From Druceiella hillmani (Eukaryota > Arthropoda > Insecta > Lepidoptera > Hepialidae): DNA of 64,000 nucleotides. Location: NCBI GenBank assembly GCA_039881145.1, contig JAYKKI010000038.1, positions 6,126,501-6,190,500 of the forward strand, given 5' to 3'. Position numbers and translations under genes: made by a program. Numbering within the stretch: position 1 is the stretch's first letter; the number at the start of each line of letters is the position of its first letter. The notes below the pieces were generated by a model that had not been told where the DNA came from, did not search any database, and was given only the letters and a program-made list of their open reading frames with translations. Below are positions 34,746 through 48,215 of this stretch, piece after piece.

Positions 34746-35483
34746 TATATGCTGCAAGTGTAGTACGTCGTATCACTGTACGTCCACCAAGTTCACGTTT
34801 AATATTTGTAAATAATTTTAACAGCATGTCGCATCGGACCAGGAATAAGTCGGCATGCTTTTCTGTCGAAGGGTGGCTGTATAACCTATAGACAAGAATC
34901 CTACAAATTGTTGGTGTCAAAAATAGTTGTGAGTTTCCTCTGATTTTGCCACCTAGGCTCTCAATGATACCACATTTCGTAATCCATTCAAAATTTTGGC
35001 GGATCTATAAAGTCAAGAAGGTGACAATCTTGAAAGAGGTGGACTCTTTTCGATGTATTGTTCTACTGGCTTCATCAAGTGCATATTTTTATACCGGCTA
35101 TCATTTAAATGTAAGGATCTACATACCCCACGTAGTGCGTATCCAAAATGGTGGCCTATCTTGCGTGCTCGCCGTGTAAAAATCATCTAAGTGCCAAAAT
35201 GTTAACTACGCATTCCGCAACATGGACGCCTCCTGGTTGCAAATGAAACAGATATGAAAAATAATTTTGGTAACCAAAAAATTGTGGCATTCTGGTCTAT
35301 AACAAACGATCACGTAGGTATTCCAAAAGAGTTGATCTCTTTCGTCGTGATCTTCATCATTATCGTCTATAGGTAGATAAATTGTTGCAACGTTGTATTA
35401 TATTTAAATGTTATAGTTATCCTAAATTTATAGTAAGATTACTGTACTGATCCCAAATATAGCATAAAATGCTATGTCGGGAC
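34746..35483. other. Non-coding stretch
   Basis: A frame at 34946-35179 (77 codons) has no motif I recognise. Nothing else stands out. Confidence 0.45.
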
Positions 35484-35529
35484 CAATTATCATTATTATC
35501 ATTAAGCAATTATCATTATTATCATTAAG
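35484..35529. repeat. Two exact 23-bp tandem copies
   Basis: A 23-base unit beginning CAATTATCATTATTATCATT occurs twice without a gap, directly before the truncated SINE. It may mark the insertion or repair event at the SINE's 5' edge. Confidence 0.95.
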
Positions 35530-35672
35530 CTTACGGCGCGAGTTCGATTCCCGGCCGCTCGTCGAGCGGCGCCGGGCTGACGTTCATCGGTTTTTAGATA
35601 TTGCTTTCGTAGCAACAAGTTCGCAATATTTATTACATTGTGTACATTAAAATCTATTAATAAATGTATTAA
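35530..35672 (+). mobile_element. SINE copy 3, 5'-truncated
   Basis: It begins just before the B box (GAGTTCGATTCCCGGCCGC) and continues with a diverged form of the same body (TCGTAGCAACAAGTTCGC) and an AT-rich tail with ATTAATAAATG. The A-box half is missing. It is clearly more diverged than copies 1 and 2. Confidence 0.75.
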
Positions 35673-37925
35673 TTCAGATACTTACGATTCGAGTCGAAAT
35701 TTTTTATAAATTTTACCTCATTTGACATGGTAATATTCATATGTTCATCTTTCTCTGTTGGCAAATACATGAAGAATTAAGGGATGTGTTGCCATTGCTC
35801 ATCACATGGAAGTTAAATCTTTTGATCGAATGGATTCATTATTGTGAAATTACGTCGTTGCAGAAGATAACAACTGTATTCGCAACGTATTCGCAAAACT
35901 ATATTCGCAAATCTCCGATATCGATTGATTACATGCTTATTAATTATATTACGTATTCTTAGATACGTTTATTTATTTATTGTTTACGTTTATATCAAAA
36001 TATCATATATTGTAAAATCCGAGACAAAAGTGTCATCACCAAGGGAGTTAGAATTTAATAATTTAAATAATTATTATTCTCTTTTACGACACGGCACTAG
36101 TGTGAAGGAATGTATGACGCATTTTTGTTCTTCCTTTACAACAAATTAAATACTATTTTTTTATCTTGTCGTAAATAAAATAAAAATAAATATAATTTCA
36201 GGTTACTATGAAAGTGATCTAATATTTTACGATCGATTATATACCTCGTACATGGGATCATAAAACTTATATAAATCAATTTTTACACCTACATAATAAG
36301 GCTTTAATTATAAGTAATATTATATAATATAAATTAATATGAAGTAAAACTTAATTGATTATTTGTAAATATCGCTGATTCAAAATGCATTATTTTAGTT
36401 TCAAAATAATTAATTGAATTTTAGATGAAGCAGGGTGTACTTTTACCTGGCATAAAATAATTCATAATTGATTTTCAAAAATATTTCGTATTCAATTGGC
36501 ACAGGTAATACTTGGGGACTTCCTCTATATTTTGTGGCTCTTTCGAGTGCTTATGAAATGGCCGTAGGTTCACACTATTTCTCACAACGATGAGGCGGGG
36601 AATAGTTATGAAGTGGAATACTGCATCTACGTACTGTGACCTCTCTCCTTCTCTTATATACATTGAACTCTCAAGAGTGATTAGGATCTCCCGTGATGCT
36701 ATTTTTTGGTAACCATGTTCAATATGTTTACGGTACCGTACCTCACAAAGAAGAAAAAGGTAATTTTTATAGAATTACTCACGCGGCTGAGTATCCATGA
36801 CGGTTGAGTTTATCACAGCCGTGTTTCTCAGAAACCGTTTGAAGTAAAAAGTTGAAATATACTATTGTAATGAAGCGTTTAGAGAGTACGTTTGGTATAA
36901 AAAAGAGAATTTCCTCCGGCTAAAATCGGGCGAGTTAGAAAGGTATCAAAACGTTTTTTTTTCAGAATTTTATGTAAAATAGTTTTATGGTTGTTGCTAG
37001 AAAGATCCATAAAAATATATCTTCCATTTCTATTTGAAACTGATAAAGTTAAAATTAAACCAAATTAATTAAAATAAACAAACAGTGTTAGTAAAAGTTT
37101 ACCTAAAGCCTGCCAAAAAACCACAGCAATAGTTTCAGACTTTATAGTGTTTAAGAATGTTATTATATTTTTGTAATATATATATGTGAACAAGCTTTCA
37201 CTATTTACATAATACTGTTTAACGGGAATACTATGTAGTTATATGTTTACAATTTTGAATATATCCAAATATATATATATACACTTAGTCGAAATGTTAA
37301 TCTTTATAATTAATTTAATATTACAATTTCCACTACAGGAATTCTGTATACACTTATTTGATATTTTCCTGTATATTTAATAAGATGCCAAATTACTATG
37401 AAATATATAATATTACACGAGTATATTTTAAAATAATGTTCAGTTATTGAAATATTAATTCAATGGTTCATCAAAAGTTTAAATTAGATATCAATATCGT
37501 GCCAATTGCACACACGATGGAAGTAAATTTATATCCTGCATTGTATTGTTTATGTCAATTGGCTGTTATCAAAGGCATATAAATAGTTTATGTTAACAGA
37601 CAAGAAATTCATAAGATAATCTAACAATTTTCTTTGATTTACACCGAATCCGATTCATTAAATTTTCGGAGCTTTCCGTTCGTAGAGTAAATATGTAGTA
37701 TATATAGGTAGTATATAATCAAGTAGTATATAATCAAGTAGTATATAATCTCCCTACGTATTAAAGGCATAGAATATCAGATGGGAAAAATTATTCGTGT
37801 GTATCTGTAGATTATACAATTTCGATTATTTGATTTGTGGACTTGGACGAAGCTGACTAGTCTAAGCATCACGTGCACGTATGAAATAATCCTGACCGTA
37901 CGAAAGTGGAAACATCAACTATAAA
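35673..37925. other. AT-rich non-coding stretch
   Basis: Only the 15-bp tandem repeat at 37708-37750 stands out. Confidence 0.5.
37708..37750. repeat. 15-bp tandem repeat, 2.9 copies
   Basis: The unit GTAGTATATAATCAA occurs twice in full and once lacking the last two bases, with a fourth weak copy just upstream. Confidence 0.93.
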
Positions 37926-37929
37926 CAGA

Positions 37930-38200
37930 TGTAAGAATCGCGCGTCGAAGTATGACAGTTATTTTAATTTTACAACTGTACGTCGCTTCACTCGTAGTCG
38001 ACTATCGTGCGCAGATAATGCACAATGGCGTGTCGGCGACGATAAATCTGCAAGTAAATATGCAGATTCGCTCGTATCGGCGCGCGATTATACGAATCGT
38101 CGTACTAATCGCGGGTATTGTTCGCGGCGTCGCGTTTTTTCGGTAATTGCGCGCTAGCGGTCATTCGCGTATCCGTGTCGCTTGTGAACCGACAGTTGGC
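37930..38200. promoter_or_regulatory. CpG-dense islet
   Basis: Many CG dinucleotides (CGCGCGATTATACGAATCG and others) although total GC is only moderate. Two frames cross it without motifs. Candidate regulatory DNA. Confidence 0.3.
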
Positions 38201-39309
38201 AGCCATTGGCGTGCCTTTTCTACTTAACTATTATTTTATCAATAACTTGTTTCTTATCCATTATAAAGTCATTCTTCAATCTTTGAAAGTTCATAGGGTT
38301 ATTCTAGGAGAAGATCAGAATATGAAAACAATCTGGACTATAAATTATTATCGGGTTTTACAGTTTCTTCTAATGTCCAAAAGAACAATTAATATTGCAA
38401 GTCGACATTTTGTATTTATTAAAAGGGATGTTTTCTTTACATGTTTTCTTATTGTAAGTACTGCACACAAATTTTGATCGACAAGATGCAATTACTGTGC
38501 GCTTTGGTTATTCCTTCGAGAACGTATAGCTTTCGTAATCATTACCCTGCTATTTGCATAGTCCAACTGCAAATAATTCGCTGCATACCTTTTCTCGTTT
38601 TGAAACATGCGAATCCTGCCACCGTAGCCCTCTTTTAATCGACATAACCATTTAACATTAATTTACTAATCATTTTTATAGAATCGTAATATTTCAAAGG
38701 TTCGATGTATTTTCAGTACAACACATAGGTATAGTTTAAAGCTTGGGAGTGATAGAAATATTCCTTGGATTTGTAACACTGCATTTTGATTTATGTATTA
38801 GAAAAAAAGTCCACCTGGACCAGTCTATTCTATATAGTAAACACCTAAATTTACTACAACCTTGCTTAATAACAGAAAATTCGAAAGTAGTATTAAAAAA
38901 GGAAAGAAAAAAGTGGTATTACATACATACATTCAACCCAAGAGGGGCAAGTATCATTTTGATTTGGAAAAATGCAGTCAATACAAAACATAATAATAAA
39001 ACTGTCAAGTCAGCATTCGTGTGATTCTTCCCAGTGAATATATATTATCTGGAAGATGTTATTTCTGAGAAGAAAAAATAAAGAAAAAATCCGCCAAGAA
39101 TCACCCACTTGTATATTCTTTTCGAGCACGGTGAAAGCTATGTCAGCTAAAAATCTATTTTGATACTGTGTGGATTGTGTCAATACGGAAACGAAGCCTC
39201 TTATCATGGAATAAATACTTTCTTTACATCAATATAATGTTGTAGTTTTGATCCGCACCATGTTATTGTTGGTACTTTTCATCTGTGATTGTTTTTATTG
39301 AGATTAAAT
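38201..39309. other. AT-rich non-coding stretch
   Basis: ATTTGCAT occurs at 38552-38559 outside any islet. Frames at 38118-38477 and 38743-39024 lack ATG starts and motifs. Confidence 0.45.
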
Positions 39310-39519
39310 TCGTCGTCGTTGCCGTGGTGTATTGGATTGATCACAAGGCATACGGCCTTTGACAGCGCGACTCACTTCGGGGACCCGAATTCGATTCCCG
39401 GTCGCTCGTCGGGCTGGCTGGATCAGTGTTATGGTTGGTTGTAAGAGTTTACTCTCGTAGCAATAAGTCCACCATATGTATCAATTAAATACATTAAAGT
39501 ACATAAATAAATAAATAAC
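39310..39519 (+). mobile_element. tRNA-derived SINE, copy 2
   Basis: A near-full-length copy: GTCGTTGCCGTGGTGTATTGG at the head with an A-box-like TGGTGTATTGG (39325-39335), ATTCGATTCC as the B box (39389-39398), the shared body (CTCGTAGCAATAAGTCCACC) and a tail of ATAAATAAATAAATA. It matches the complement of copy 1 over its whole length with scattered substitutions. Confidence 0.88.
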
Positions 39520-41420
39520 TAAAGAAATTCTAGACTATTAATATTGTTCCGAAAATTTTTTTGAAACTATTATTTCTTAGCAACTTTCACTATTTAATGA
39601 CAAGTTTTTTAAGTGTATACTAATTTTGAATTAGTTTTTTGTTTACTCTAGTACTGAATTTTGAATTAGTTTTTTGTTTACTGTAGGGAAAAACGAAAAA
39701 AAAATAAAAGTCCTCGCTGACTTTGACCTCGTGCCAAATTAATTTATCGACCGTTGTCTTTTAGAATTTTCGTACTAAGTAAGTCAGTATACGAACGTTA
39801 CGATAAAATCTAAATAACAGGTGTACTATTTTAACAAAACGTCGAATATAAAGTTGAAACGAAATAGATTTTATGGATTTTGGTTCTGCATATTAATTTA
39901 AAATAAGTGGCGTTTTACTTCATAGGCTTAAACATTTTTTTATCTTAAATACACGGTACTGGAACTGACTAAAGTATCGCTACTAACGAAAAGATGGCGC
40001 TGCCACGTCTTACTTTTATTACATTCACCATACTTTAATAATATATGCATATTGATTAATTAGAAGATGTCCAATGCAATCGAAATACTTACTTTTTTCT
40101 GAGTCGCTCGGCGTACATACTTACATACACAGGTATATATATGTTTATCTAAAGCTTGTTTATGTAACGTCTATATTACTTCTTTCATCAGGTAGATGAA
40201 ATAAGTTTTTGTTGTATTAGATGTCTTTGGTTTTCATATTTCCAATAATTTAATAAATTTAATTATTCAAAATAAAATAAAACAAATTTCAGATCAGAAA
40301 TTACAGCATGAAAAAAAATAAATCTCGTTGTTAACGGCTAAGTAATGATTAACTGGCTGGGCAACCATAAAAGGCTTTCAACAGATTGTATTCCATGCCC
40401 TAAAGTACTTTTTTCTTTGAGTGGCAATACGAGTGTCCTTCTCGACGTACTTTTCAAACGACACCTCTCTATCCGCAGTCGATCGTTTCTTTATTTATAA
40501 TTGTTTGTTGTGCGTTGAAATATTTTTTTGGGAAAATTCGTACAATAACCTCAAAGAATGTACTCAAAGAATGTATCATTATTATAGTTTTTGCATTTTT
40601 GTGGTTCCGTAACGTGACAAGAATTCCTAATAACTTTGTCGCGTTTGTCTGTCGTTGCGTCCTCGTACCTCCTAAAGTGTTATCTATATTTATGAATGTT
40701 TAAATATCAATATAGCCATCAAATGAAGACCTCAATTAATACGTTGTAATACAAAATCAAGCAAATAAGTGGGGCATTATTCCACAGGTTTTTCAAAATC
40801 AAATGAAACCATTAATTTTTATTCAGTGGTAATATTATTTTTTCCTGAACAATATCTTGCTCAGTAAATTTTTCGATATTGGGATTAGTTTAAAAACGGC
40901 AGTAATTTGAATATATTCACAATTTAAATATTGCTACCTCTGACATTACCTATTACGTAACTTGATGCCAGTACCTACACAGTGGTAACACAATTGAGTT
41001 TGTTACTATTTACAGTCGTATAGAATAAAACATCTACTTTAGTATACAACAGAAATTTAGTATAGTTATTGCCCAGCATGGACTAGATACTTAGTTCTAT
41101 TCTAAATCTATAATCTATACCATCATACAAGTATATGTCTCGTACAGTAGAACCTTACGCATGAGTACATATTCTAAGGTTTACCTTCGTGTTCATTACT
41201 TTGATTTTAATGTAGGGAAGATAATTAATATTCCAGCTTGAACGGTGAGAATTAATTCCAGAAATCTCTCACAAAATATTAAAAGGATAGTTTATATCAA
41301 AAAACAAATATTCATGATCCTAACGGTCGCAAATTTTGAAAACGATAGAAATTAATTCAAGGTTGCGAAACGGCATGATTTTCTATTTATTTAAATTATC
41401 TATGATATATCTGTTTTCTT
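39520..41420. other. AT-rich non-coding stretch
   Basis: Contains the duplication at 39622-39682. No gene recognised. Confidence 0.5.
39622..39682. repeat. 26-bp direct duplication, 35-bp period
   Basis: A 26-base sequence beginning AATTTTGAATTAGTTTTTTG is repeated exactly at 39622-39647 and 39657-39682. Confidence 0.95.
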
Positions 41421-41421
41421 C

Positions 41422-41426
41422 TATAT

Positions 41427-41510
<84 letters not shown>
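41422..41510. repeat. (TA)n microsatellite, interrupted
   Basis: About 90 bases of TA repeat with a few GTA/CAT interruptions. Confidence 0.96.
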
Positions 41511-41511
<1 letters not shown>

Positions 41512-42999
41512 CATTTAAAAAGCTTTTTCAATATTTCTACGTAAATATTTTATATGAAAAAATCACTTTTATCGCTTGTAGAATTTCTATCCACGTGGAT
41601 CTTAAATAATCTCGTTGCTTTCAAGTAAGGTATTTTTAATCTTACTCAAATACTATTATATCTTGAATACGTATTTAATTTTAGAAGAATGTTATTAGGA
41701 ATATTATAATAAGATACATTAAATTTTATCCCACGCTGTATAGGTTCATTTCTCAGACTTATTTGTATCAAATAGGTCGCATATTTCAATATAAAATTAT
41801 GCCCATGGTTTACTTAACAAATACAAATAACATAATTAATAGTAAATATTAAGTCGATTTCACAAATAAGAATCTGAGTATTGAGTCGGATTTCTCCTTG
41901 AAATAAGATAAATTTAAATCTGGCATTGATAAAATTATTCGTAAGCGAAAAAGATTTGATTTTAAATATTTATGTCTACAGGTACGTAATATAATAATAT
42001 ATGAACATGCACATAATTACTAACAAATGTACTTAGTACATAGAATTATTTCAATGTTTATAGTGTAACTTTTAGAAGCACACTCGATGATATCCTTGAA
42101 GAAACATCTTAAAAATTGATCTACAAGATATGATAGTATTTGTGACCTAAAATTACTAAATAAAAATTCTATAACGCTACGAGCATGAGAAAAAAGTAAT
42201 ATTTCGTGAATCGAATGCTATGAGTTGCTCCACGGATAGTGATATCCTTATGACACGAAAACCTGCGCGGAACCAGTTCCATAAAACACTCCGTGAAAGT
42301 TATTAAAAAAATTGACGCCTCTCCTAATTTACGTGTCTAATTAATACTAATATGGGCAATAAACATATAATTAAACCTTTAGAGTAGACACTTGGTTAAT
42401 GATCAAATCAAAATTCAATTTTCGTTTTAATATCCGAGTTCCAGTGAATGAATCAATAAAATGATAATTTGTTTATATTAGAGTCACCGTGAAGATATTC
42501 TTTAGTGGTGACAGCACGAGTAGAGGCGATCCAAAATCAAGTTTGCTTTTTATTTCTAGCTATCAGATGTGGCCTTCAGAAATTATGAAGTGTACAGCAG
42601 AAATGTATAATTAGACTTATCATTTATAGGGTTATTAAAGAAATAATATATTTTACACGTTGTAGGTTCCCCAGGTGAGTAAATTGAAAAACTATTTCAT
42701 TGTGTTTTTATATAATTAAATTAATTATAATTTTCAGTTTGGATAGGAAGAAAAGAAATGGAGGTAAAAAATGAATCATTTTTGGGTTATTTTAATAAAA
42801 AGACGCTGTGATAAAATATGTTTGGAAATTATTATATTTCGATATCTTAAAGCGTTTAATCATGTTATTTTATTCTTAACAGAATAATGTATAGGCTACT
42901 TTATTGGCATAATTTCTAATTATTGTGGCAAATTTTGAAAATAATATATTTTTCCAGAACAGTATATTTCTCTGTAGAATGGTTAACGAGTTACTAATG

Positions 43000-43050
43000 G
43001 TAGACCGGTTAATGAGCACTACACTCAGGAAACGATAGACCGGTTTAATT
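43000..43050. promoter_or_regulatory. Two grainyhead-like sites
   Basis: TAGACCGGTTAAT (43001-43013) and TAGACCGGTTTAAT (43036-43049) share the ACCGGTT core bound by Grainyhead/CP2 proteins. Close spacing and shared flanks suggest either a real paired site or a local duplication. Confidence 0.3.
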
Positions 43051-43645
43051 GTCACTAGTCTTAAGTGGAAATGGCCGTGGGTAGTTTTTTCAATTTTCAT
43101 TCGAAATATAACATTATTACATATTTATAGTAATGGTATGTAACTTCGACAATTTCGCTTCAAAAATAATTGATAGTGAAGAAGACTATACTCACTTTGT
43201 TACTTTATTCCAGTAAGCTCGGTACGGCTGCAGTGCGTTTGAATTTCTGTTGGATCTACGGAAAGTAATGAGGATAGAGCGTTTCTCAAAACATTTTCAC
43301 CATATGGCTGGAAGTGGCAGACTCTCGGGCTAAGATCGGTAGCTAGGAAAGTAATTTACCCTCATTTAAAGCAATGCCTTCTGCTTCCATCGGATTTCTT
43401 TTGAAATTAATCTTTATTAATTTGTCCATTTTATACTAAATTTCTCACGTTAGATTCTGAAAAGTGATTAATACGCTTTATATTTACATGTACAAGATGC
43501 TGTGGTTCTTATAGTACAATTCGTGTTAAATTTTTTATGCTAATACCATAGTAAAAAATGGTCTTTCGAGATGACGCGATAATTTACCAAGAGCAAACAA
43601 TACTTGTACCCTTCTATATTTCACTGTCCAGGCGACAATGTTCAA

Positions 43646-43683
43646 GACTTGGCATCGTTTTAAGTCGACTTGGCATCGTTTTA
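43646..43683. repeat. 21-bp tandem duplication
   Basis: GACTTGGCATCGTTTTAAGT plus C is followed directly by a second copy of its first 17 bases. Confidence 0.93.
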
Positions 43684-44265
43684 TATTAACAGACAAACAA
43701 GGAAGGTATTTTTATTTTCGTGACTACATCTACGATTAACGAAAAACTATTATGTGTGAAATAAGTATCATGTAATTATTAGAGTTTGCAACTTTGTTTT
43801 TATTTCAGCGTTATTTACAGATTCATATCGTACACGAGATTAAATAATTGATCCGATTTTCAATTCATTCATCAGACTGAATCGAAATGAAGCAATATAT
43901 TTTATTTCCGATTTTCATTAGATACATCTTAGCGGACTTATTGTGCAAACGTTCGACTCGCGATACATACGACCATACATCTACACCGTTTGTAAGTACA
44001 TATATACACGTACGCAGTTACAACGTCATATCTACCACATTACCGACCTTATCAGCGCCTGTTCTTCGCCTATACAAATACACTCCATTTTCCATACAGT
44101 CGTAGCTATATACGAGAATATCTGCGTACAGTACCACCATATAACAGCATAGATAGCCTTCGAGCGTATACGCTTATCTCCAGCGTGGTGTTATACGGTG
44201 GTATGTCTGCGCGCGTAGGTATAACACGGAGAGATAGAGAGAGAATATTGCAGTGTTTGTTCGCC

Positions 44266-44460
44266 ACGTGACATCCGCCCCGCCGCCCGCGCGCGTTGCT
44301 AGGCGACGTAGTGCGCTTGCGTCGTGCGTTACCATGACGACGGCACGTAGAAGCCACTCGTAGTTCGCTTCCGCCGCCGTCGCCGCGCCGTAGATATCCG
44401 ATGCGAGCGTGTGCGTTGACATGTAGCCACGAAGCACACGGATACACACAAGCTCGCGCT
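44266..44460. promoter_or_regulatory. GC/CpG-rich islet
   Basis: Densest at 44270-44400. A minus-strand frame of 180 codons (44106-44648) spans it but starts with GTG and is Arg/Ala/Ser-rich only where DNA is GC-rich, so I do not accept it as a gene. Confidence 0.35.
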
Positions 44461-45715
44461 CTTGTACTACTATCGCTTTGCACGTCTGTATTTTGTGTCA
44501 GTACGAGCACGTACTTATTGTAGATGTATGCGCGCATTGTATATTGTAAAAATAATATGAATTGGGTTTCATGGCAAAACTCATACAGTCTACATTTTGT
44601 TTCTAAGAAAAGTAAGAACATTTCTTTCGTTGCAGTTTTATCACACACTATTCACCCGGTCTAGACTTATAATATTAGTATGTATTCTTTTCAGTTCGCA
44701 ATTTACTTTTTATTTTTTCTAAGCATCTTTCAATTTGCTAAAAGACCATTTAGTGAAAACAGTAAGCATACAATGAACGATCATTTCGATGTTTTGGCGC
44801 GGTGCAATTAAAGAAAACAATTGATCATGTTAATATTATGACGATGACCACTTTGATGCTGTTCTTCCCTTATTAAACTTATTTTTATAACCGAACTATA
44901 CCGGGGAGTGGACTTGCATTTATGTTTTTAGAGGAGATAACTTGCAACAGAGTTTGCGTAATGTAAAACAGGGAGAATGTTTCGTTTAGTTTTATAACAA
45001 GTTATTATCTGCCAATTTTCCTAATTAGTACATAACACGATTACGATTTACTCGAATGAATGGAAATTAATTTTTTCAAAATTGATTAAGTCGATATTAC
45101 TTTGATACATAAGTTTATTTATAGTAAAGTGGTTATACCGTGTGTAATGCATCTGTGTCGATTTTACGCTATTTTTCTAATGAAAACTTTATTTTCTTTA
45201 AAATTTAAATAATCGGTATTTATTTTGTAAGGCTTTTCACATCACAAGAAATTATGACATTTATAAAACTATTAAAATTCTGTATATCGACTTTATACAG
45301 AAGGGTATAATTTGTATATATATTTACATCGATATTTATGTAATAAATATTTGGATGCTTTAAGCGATGAACCGACTTAGATTTCTATTGATTGTTTTTT
45401 AAATTATAAGCGAAACCAAAATATATGCATTTCTATAATATATAATTCTACAATATATAAAACCTTAATTTGTATGGTATTTATGTAGTAATGATTCTAG
45501 TACAATTACAAAGTGAGTGTAATAAAATAAAAATATCCCACGATTCTGGTGATTGTTGGCTACCAACATAAATGGGTTTTATATTAAAATGATGGGTAAA
45601 TAATTCTTCAAATGGTGTGCTCACTTTTTCGTAGTTCTATAAATATCTCCATCGGCAGTATTGCATTTTTAAAAAGAAAATTTTTACAAAAAAAGTAATT
45701 TGCCAACAGTTGCAG
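44461..45715. other. AT-rich non-coding stretch
   Basis: Nothing recognised. Confidence 0.5.
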
Positions 45716-45719
45716 TATA

Positions 45720-45840
45720 CTAGCGTAGCGCCGCCGCCGATGAACGTAAGCGGAGCTGTAGATAATGGGCGCGGTGCACGTACGATGCGCGGCTGTGTGC
45801 GTGCGGTGCGACGGTGTGCGCGCGACCAGACTATGATATT
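45720..45840. promoter_or_regulatory. GC-rich islet
   Basis: About 120 CpG-rich bases (CGTAGCGCCGCCGCCGATG and GCGTGCGGTGCGACGG). No coding motif. Confidence 0.3.
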
Positions 45841-47019
45841 GTTTTAGATAACACATTTCTCTGGAAGGCGAGTTCGCACATGATTTATGCTATCATCGAC
45901 GCGATATTTTTAACTTCTACTGATTCAGATGCAACATTTACGTAACTGGTGTGACACGTACGATAGATGTTTGCGAAACAGGAAAAACGCAACAAAATTA
46001 TTTTGTAAAATATAAAATATCTAACTTGAATTCAGTGATTAAACAGTTCGTATGAATAAATATTCAATTATGAAGAGATTTACATTGATAATGAATTGTG
46101 ATAGAAATATAAATGTTTTGAAATTTAATACTTATTTACTTGTTTTGTCAGAAGAATAAATTAAAAATTAGGGAAAAATTATTTTGTTTTCTTAGGAAAT
46201 TTTTTCTTTTGTTTTGTAATAAGTAATAGCGTGTCTTCTGATAAGGCGTACATTCTCAGTGAGAAAGAGTATGGGCTGCTGATGTCACCAGGTTGGAACG
46301 GTAAAAAGTTTTAAATCTGCGATCGTCTTCAACATGCGGCAGCCTGGTATCTGAAATTTAAAATTAAATATCTTTAAGGTTGGTTATCTTACGTATGTGT
46401 ATCGGAATCAAACCTCACGATAAAGTGTCGTTGAATAAAATACATGTGTTCGGTGATTATTAAATATTTATGCACGATTTATTTAACGTATTTATCACAC
46501 GGTAAACCCATAATTCAATTACATAATAATAATCATCAGGTAATAAACAGTTGGCAACAAATTTTGTCAGTATATTTTATTATTTTTATATTTTATATGA
46601 ATAAAATATGGATTTACTAAGGTATAATAATATTTTTATAATGCTACTTTATTTAATCTCACATGTAATTCACAATTACCAGCAAAATTGTAATTCAATT
46701 CTTTTTCATAGATGTCTTGTATTTATTAGAACCACATGGGTTATCCTATAAATGTATATTTTATTGAATCATAGACAAATGCTGGATTGACATTAATGTT
46801 TAAAATGTGACCGTTAATACTAATCGGCTGCGAGATATCAATACTCCATACTTAGTTTTATCAAGTGGTATCAGTTAATAGGAGTAAATACATCAAATCC
46901 TCCCGACTGTTATGTAATATACTGTTTTTATTAGATATAATCAAAGTTAAAATTTCGATTTTACATTAAACTACAATTTTTTAAGCTTCGGGCGACAAAT
47001 TTCAAGCGGAGTCTTAAGA
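45841..47019. other. AT-rich non-coding stretch
   Basis: A GC-moderate patch at 46230-46350 has no open frame of note. Otherwise nothing recognised. Confidence 0.5.
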
Positions 47020-47038
47020 ATATATATATATATATATA

Positions 47039-47133
<95 letters not shown>
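47020..47133. repeat. (TA)n microsatellite, longest in the window
   Basis: About 114 bases of TA with two single-base TC interruptions. Confidence 0.97.
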
Positions 47134-47135
<2 letters not shown>

Positions 47136-47759
47136 TAAAGTTTCCATTCATACTTAACGATATGTAAATATTTTACAGTTATAAAAATGATTTTCAAAAT
47201 GTCATATTAATTAATAAAGCAATCTTTAACATATCGTAGCGATTTGTATCTTCAGATATTGAAGTGAAATCTAAATGTAGGAGTATTAAAAAAATTAACT
47301 ACTTTATTGAAACTTTAAATTTAGTGAAGGACAAAAATTTGTCTATTTAATTATATTTATAACAAATATTTGTCAAATCTATACACCTATCTTTATATTT
47401 TGATATTAAAATATCTACGAAAAAAAATAGATATAAATATAGTACTTTCCCTTTGAGAAATACCATTTACGTATATTTCTAGAAAAAAGTACTTCGAAGG
47501 TATTTGAATCGTCGATATTATATAAATATCTTCTATGATTACAGTTTCTAATACAAGTTAATGTAACAAAGAAACTTAATTAGATGTGTCGCATTCACTA
47601 AAATTATAGGAATAAACCAATTATTTGGGTATGTTGAATGTACTTAGAACTATGGAGTATTAAAAAGGGATATTTATGCTGTACATAAATCTGATCAATC
47701 CGCAGTGGGGATGTAAAAAATAACAATTCTTTCACGAGGGAAGTAATAATCATCCTATA

Positions 47760-48215
47760 ACGAAAGCCTACACGAAGCCAGGTCGCGCTGCATTCGCAGG
47801 CCGAGCCGCAGCAGCGGTCCAACTTTCAGCGGGCGGCGTGAAAGTGTAAGAAATGCAGCATGCCCGGTCGCAGAAGAGCTGGCGGCGTGACGAAGGTCAC
47901 GGTCCGCATCGATCTGGTCGCTATTGAAAGTGAGTCGGAGCCACAGTAACACGGTCCCGCGACGCCGGCGATGCTCCCTGAATTAATCGCGCATATATTT
48001 GAATACATTTTGTGGGCGCGGGCGCGATGTGTGCCGAATGAGCCGCCGGCTGATGGCGCGGCACGTACTCTCGCGGCACATATTTTATGTAAAGCGACCG
48101 ACCGTCTTCTTCTTCCACTCCTTCCACTTGCTCGCCGTAGCTTTTGCTTCTTCCATTTGGAGCGGCGACTGAGAGCAGCTCGGTCACCTGGCAGTCTCAC
48201 GGTCGACTTTCTTAA
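47760..48215. promoter_or_regulatory. Large GC/CpG-rich islet
   Basis: About 450 GC-rich bases, the largest such islet with the one at 57.7-58.3 kb. It includes an E-box CACCTG near 48186. Overlapping frames cover both strands (148, 92 and 88 codons), a pattern of GC-rich DNA rather than of one gene. Good enhancer or CpG-island candidate. Confidence 0.4.

Larger units (their letters stand above)
41511..44265. other. AT-rich non-coding stretch
   Basis: Holds the paired ACCGGTT motifs near 43.0 kb and a 21-bp duplication at 43646-43683. A GC-moderate patch at 43205-43345 is open for about 45 codons without a motif. No gene recognised. Confidence 0.45.

Noticed and set aside
44106..44648. 180-codon minus-strand open frame
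   Set aside because: It starts with GTG, changes composition with the underlying GC content (Arg/Ala over the islet, Leu/Tyr outside), and shows no domain.
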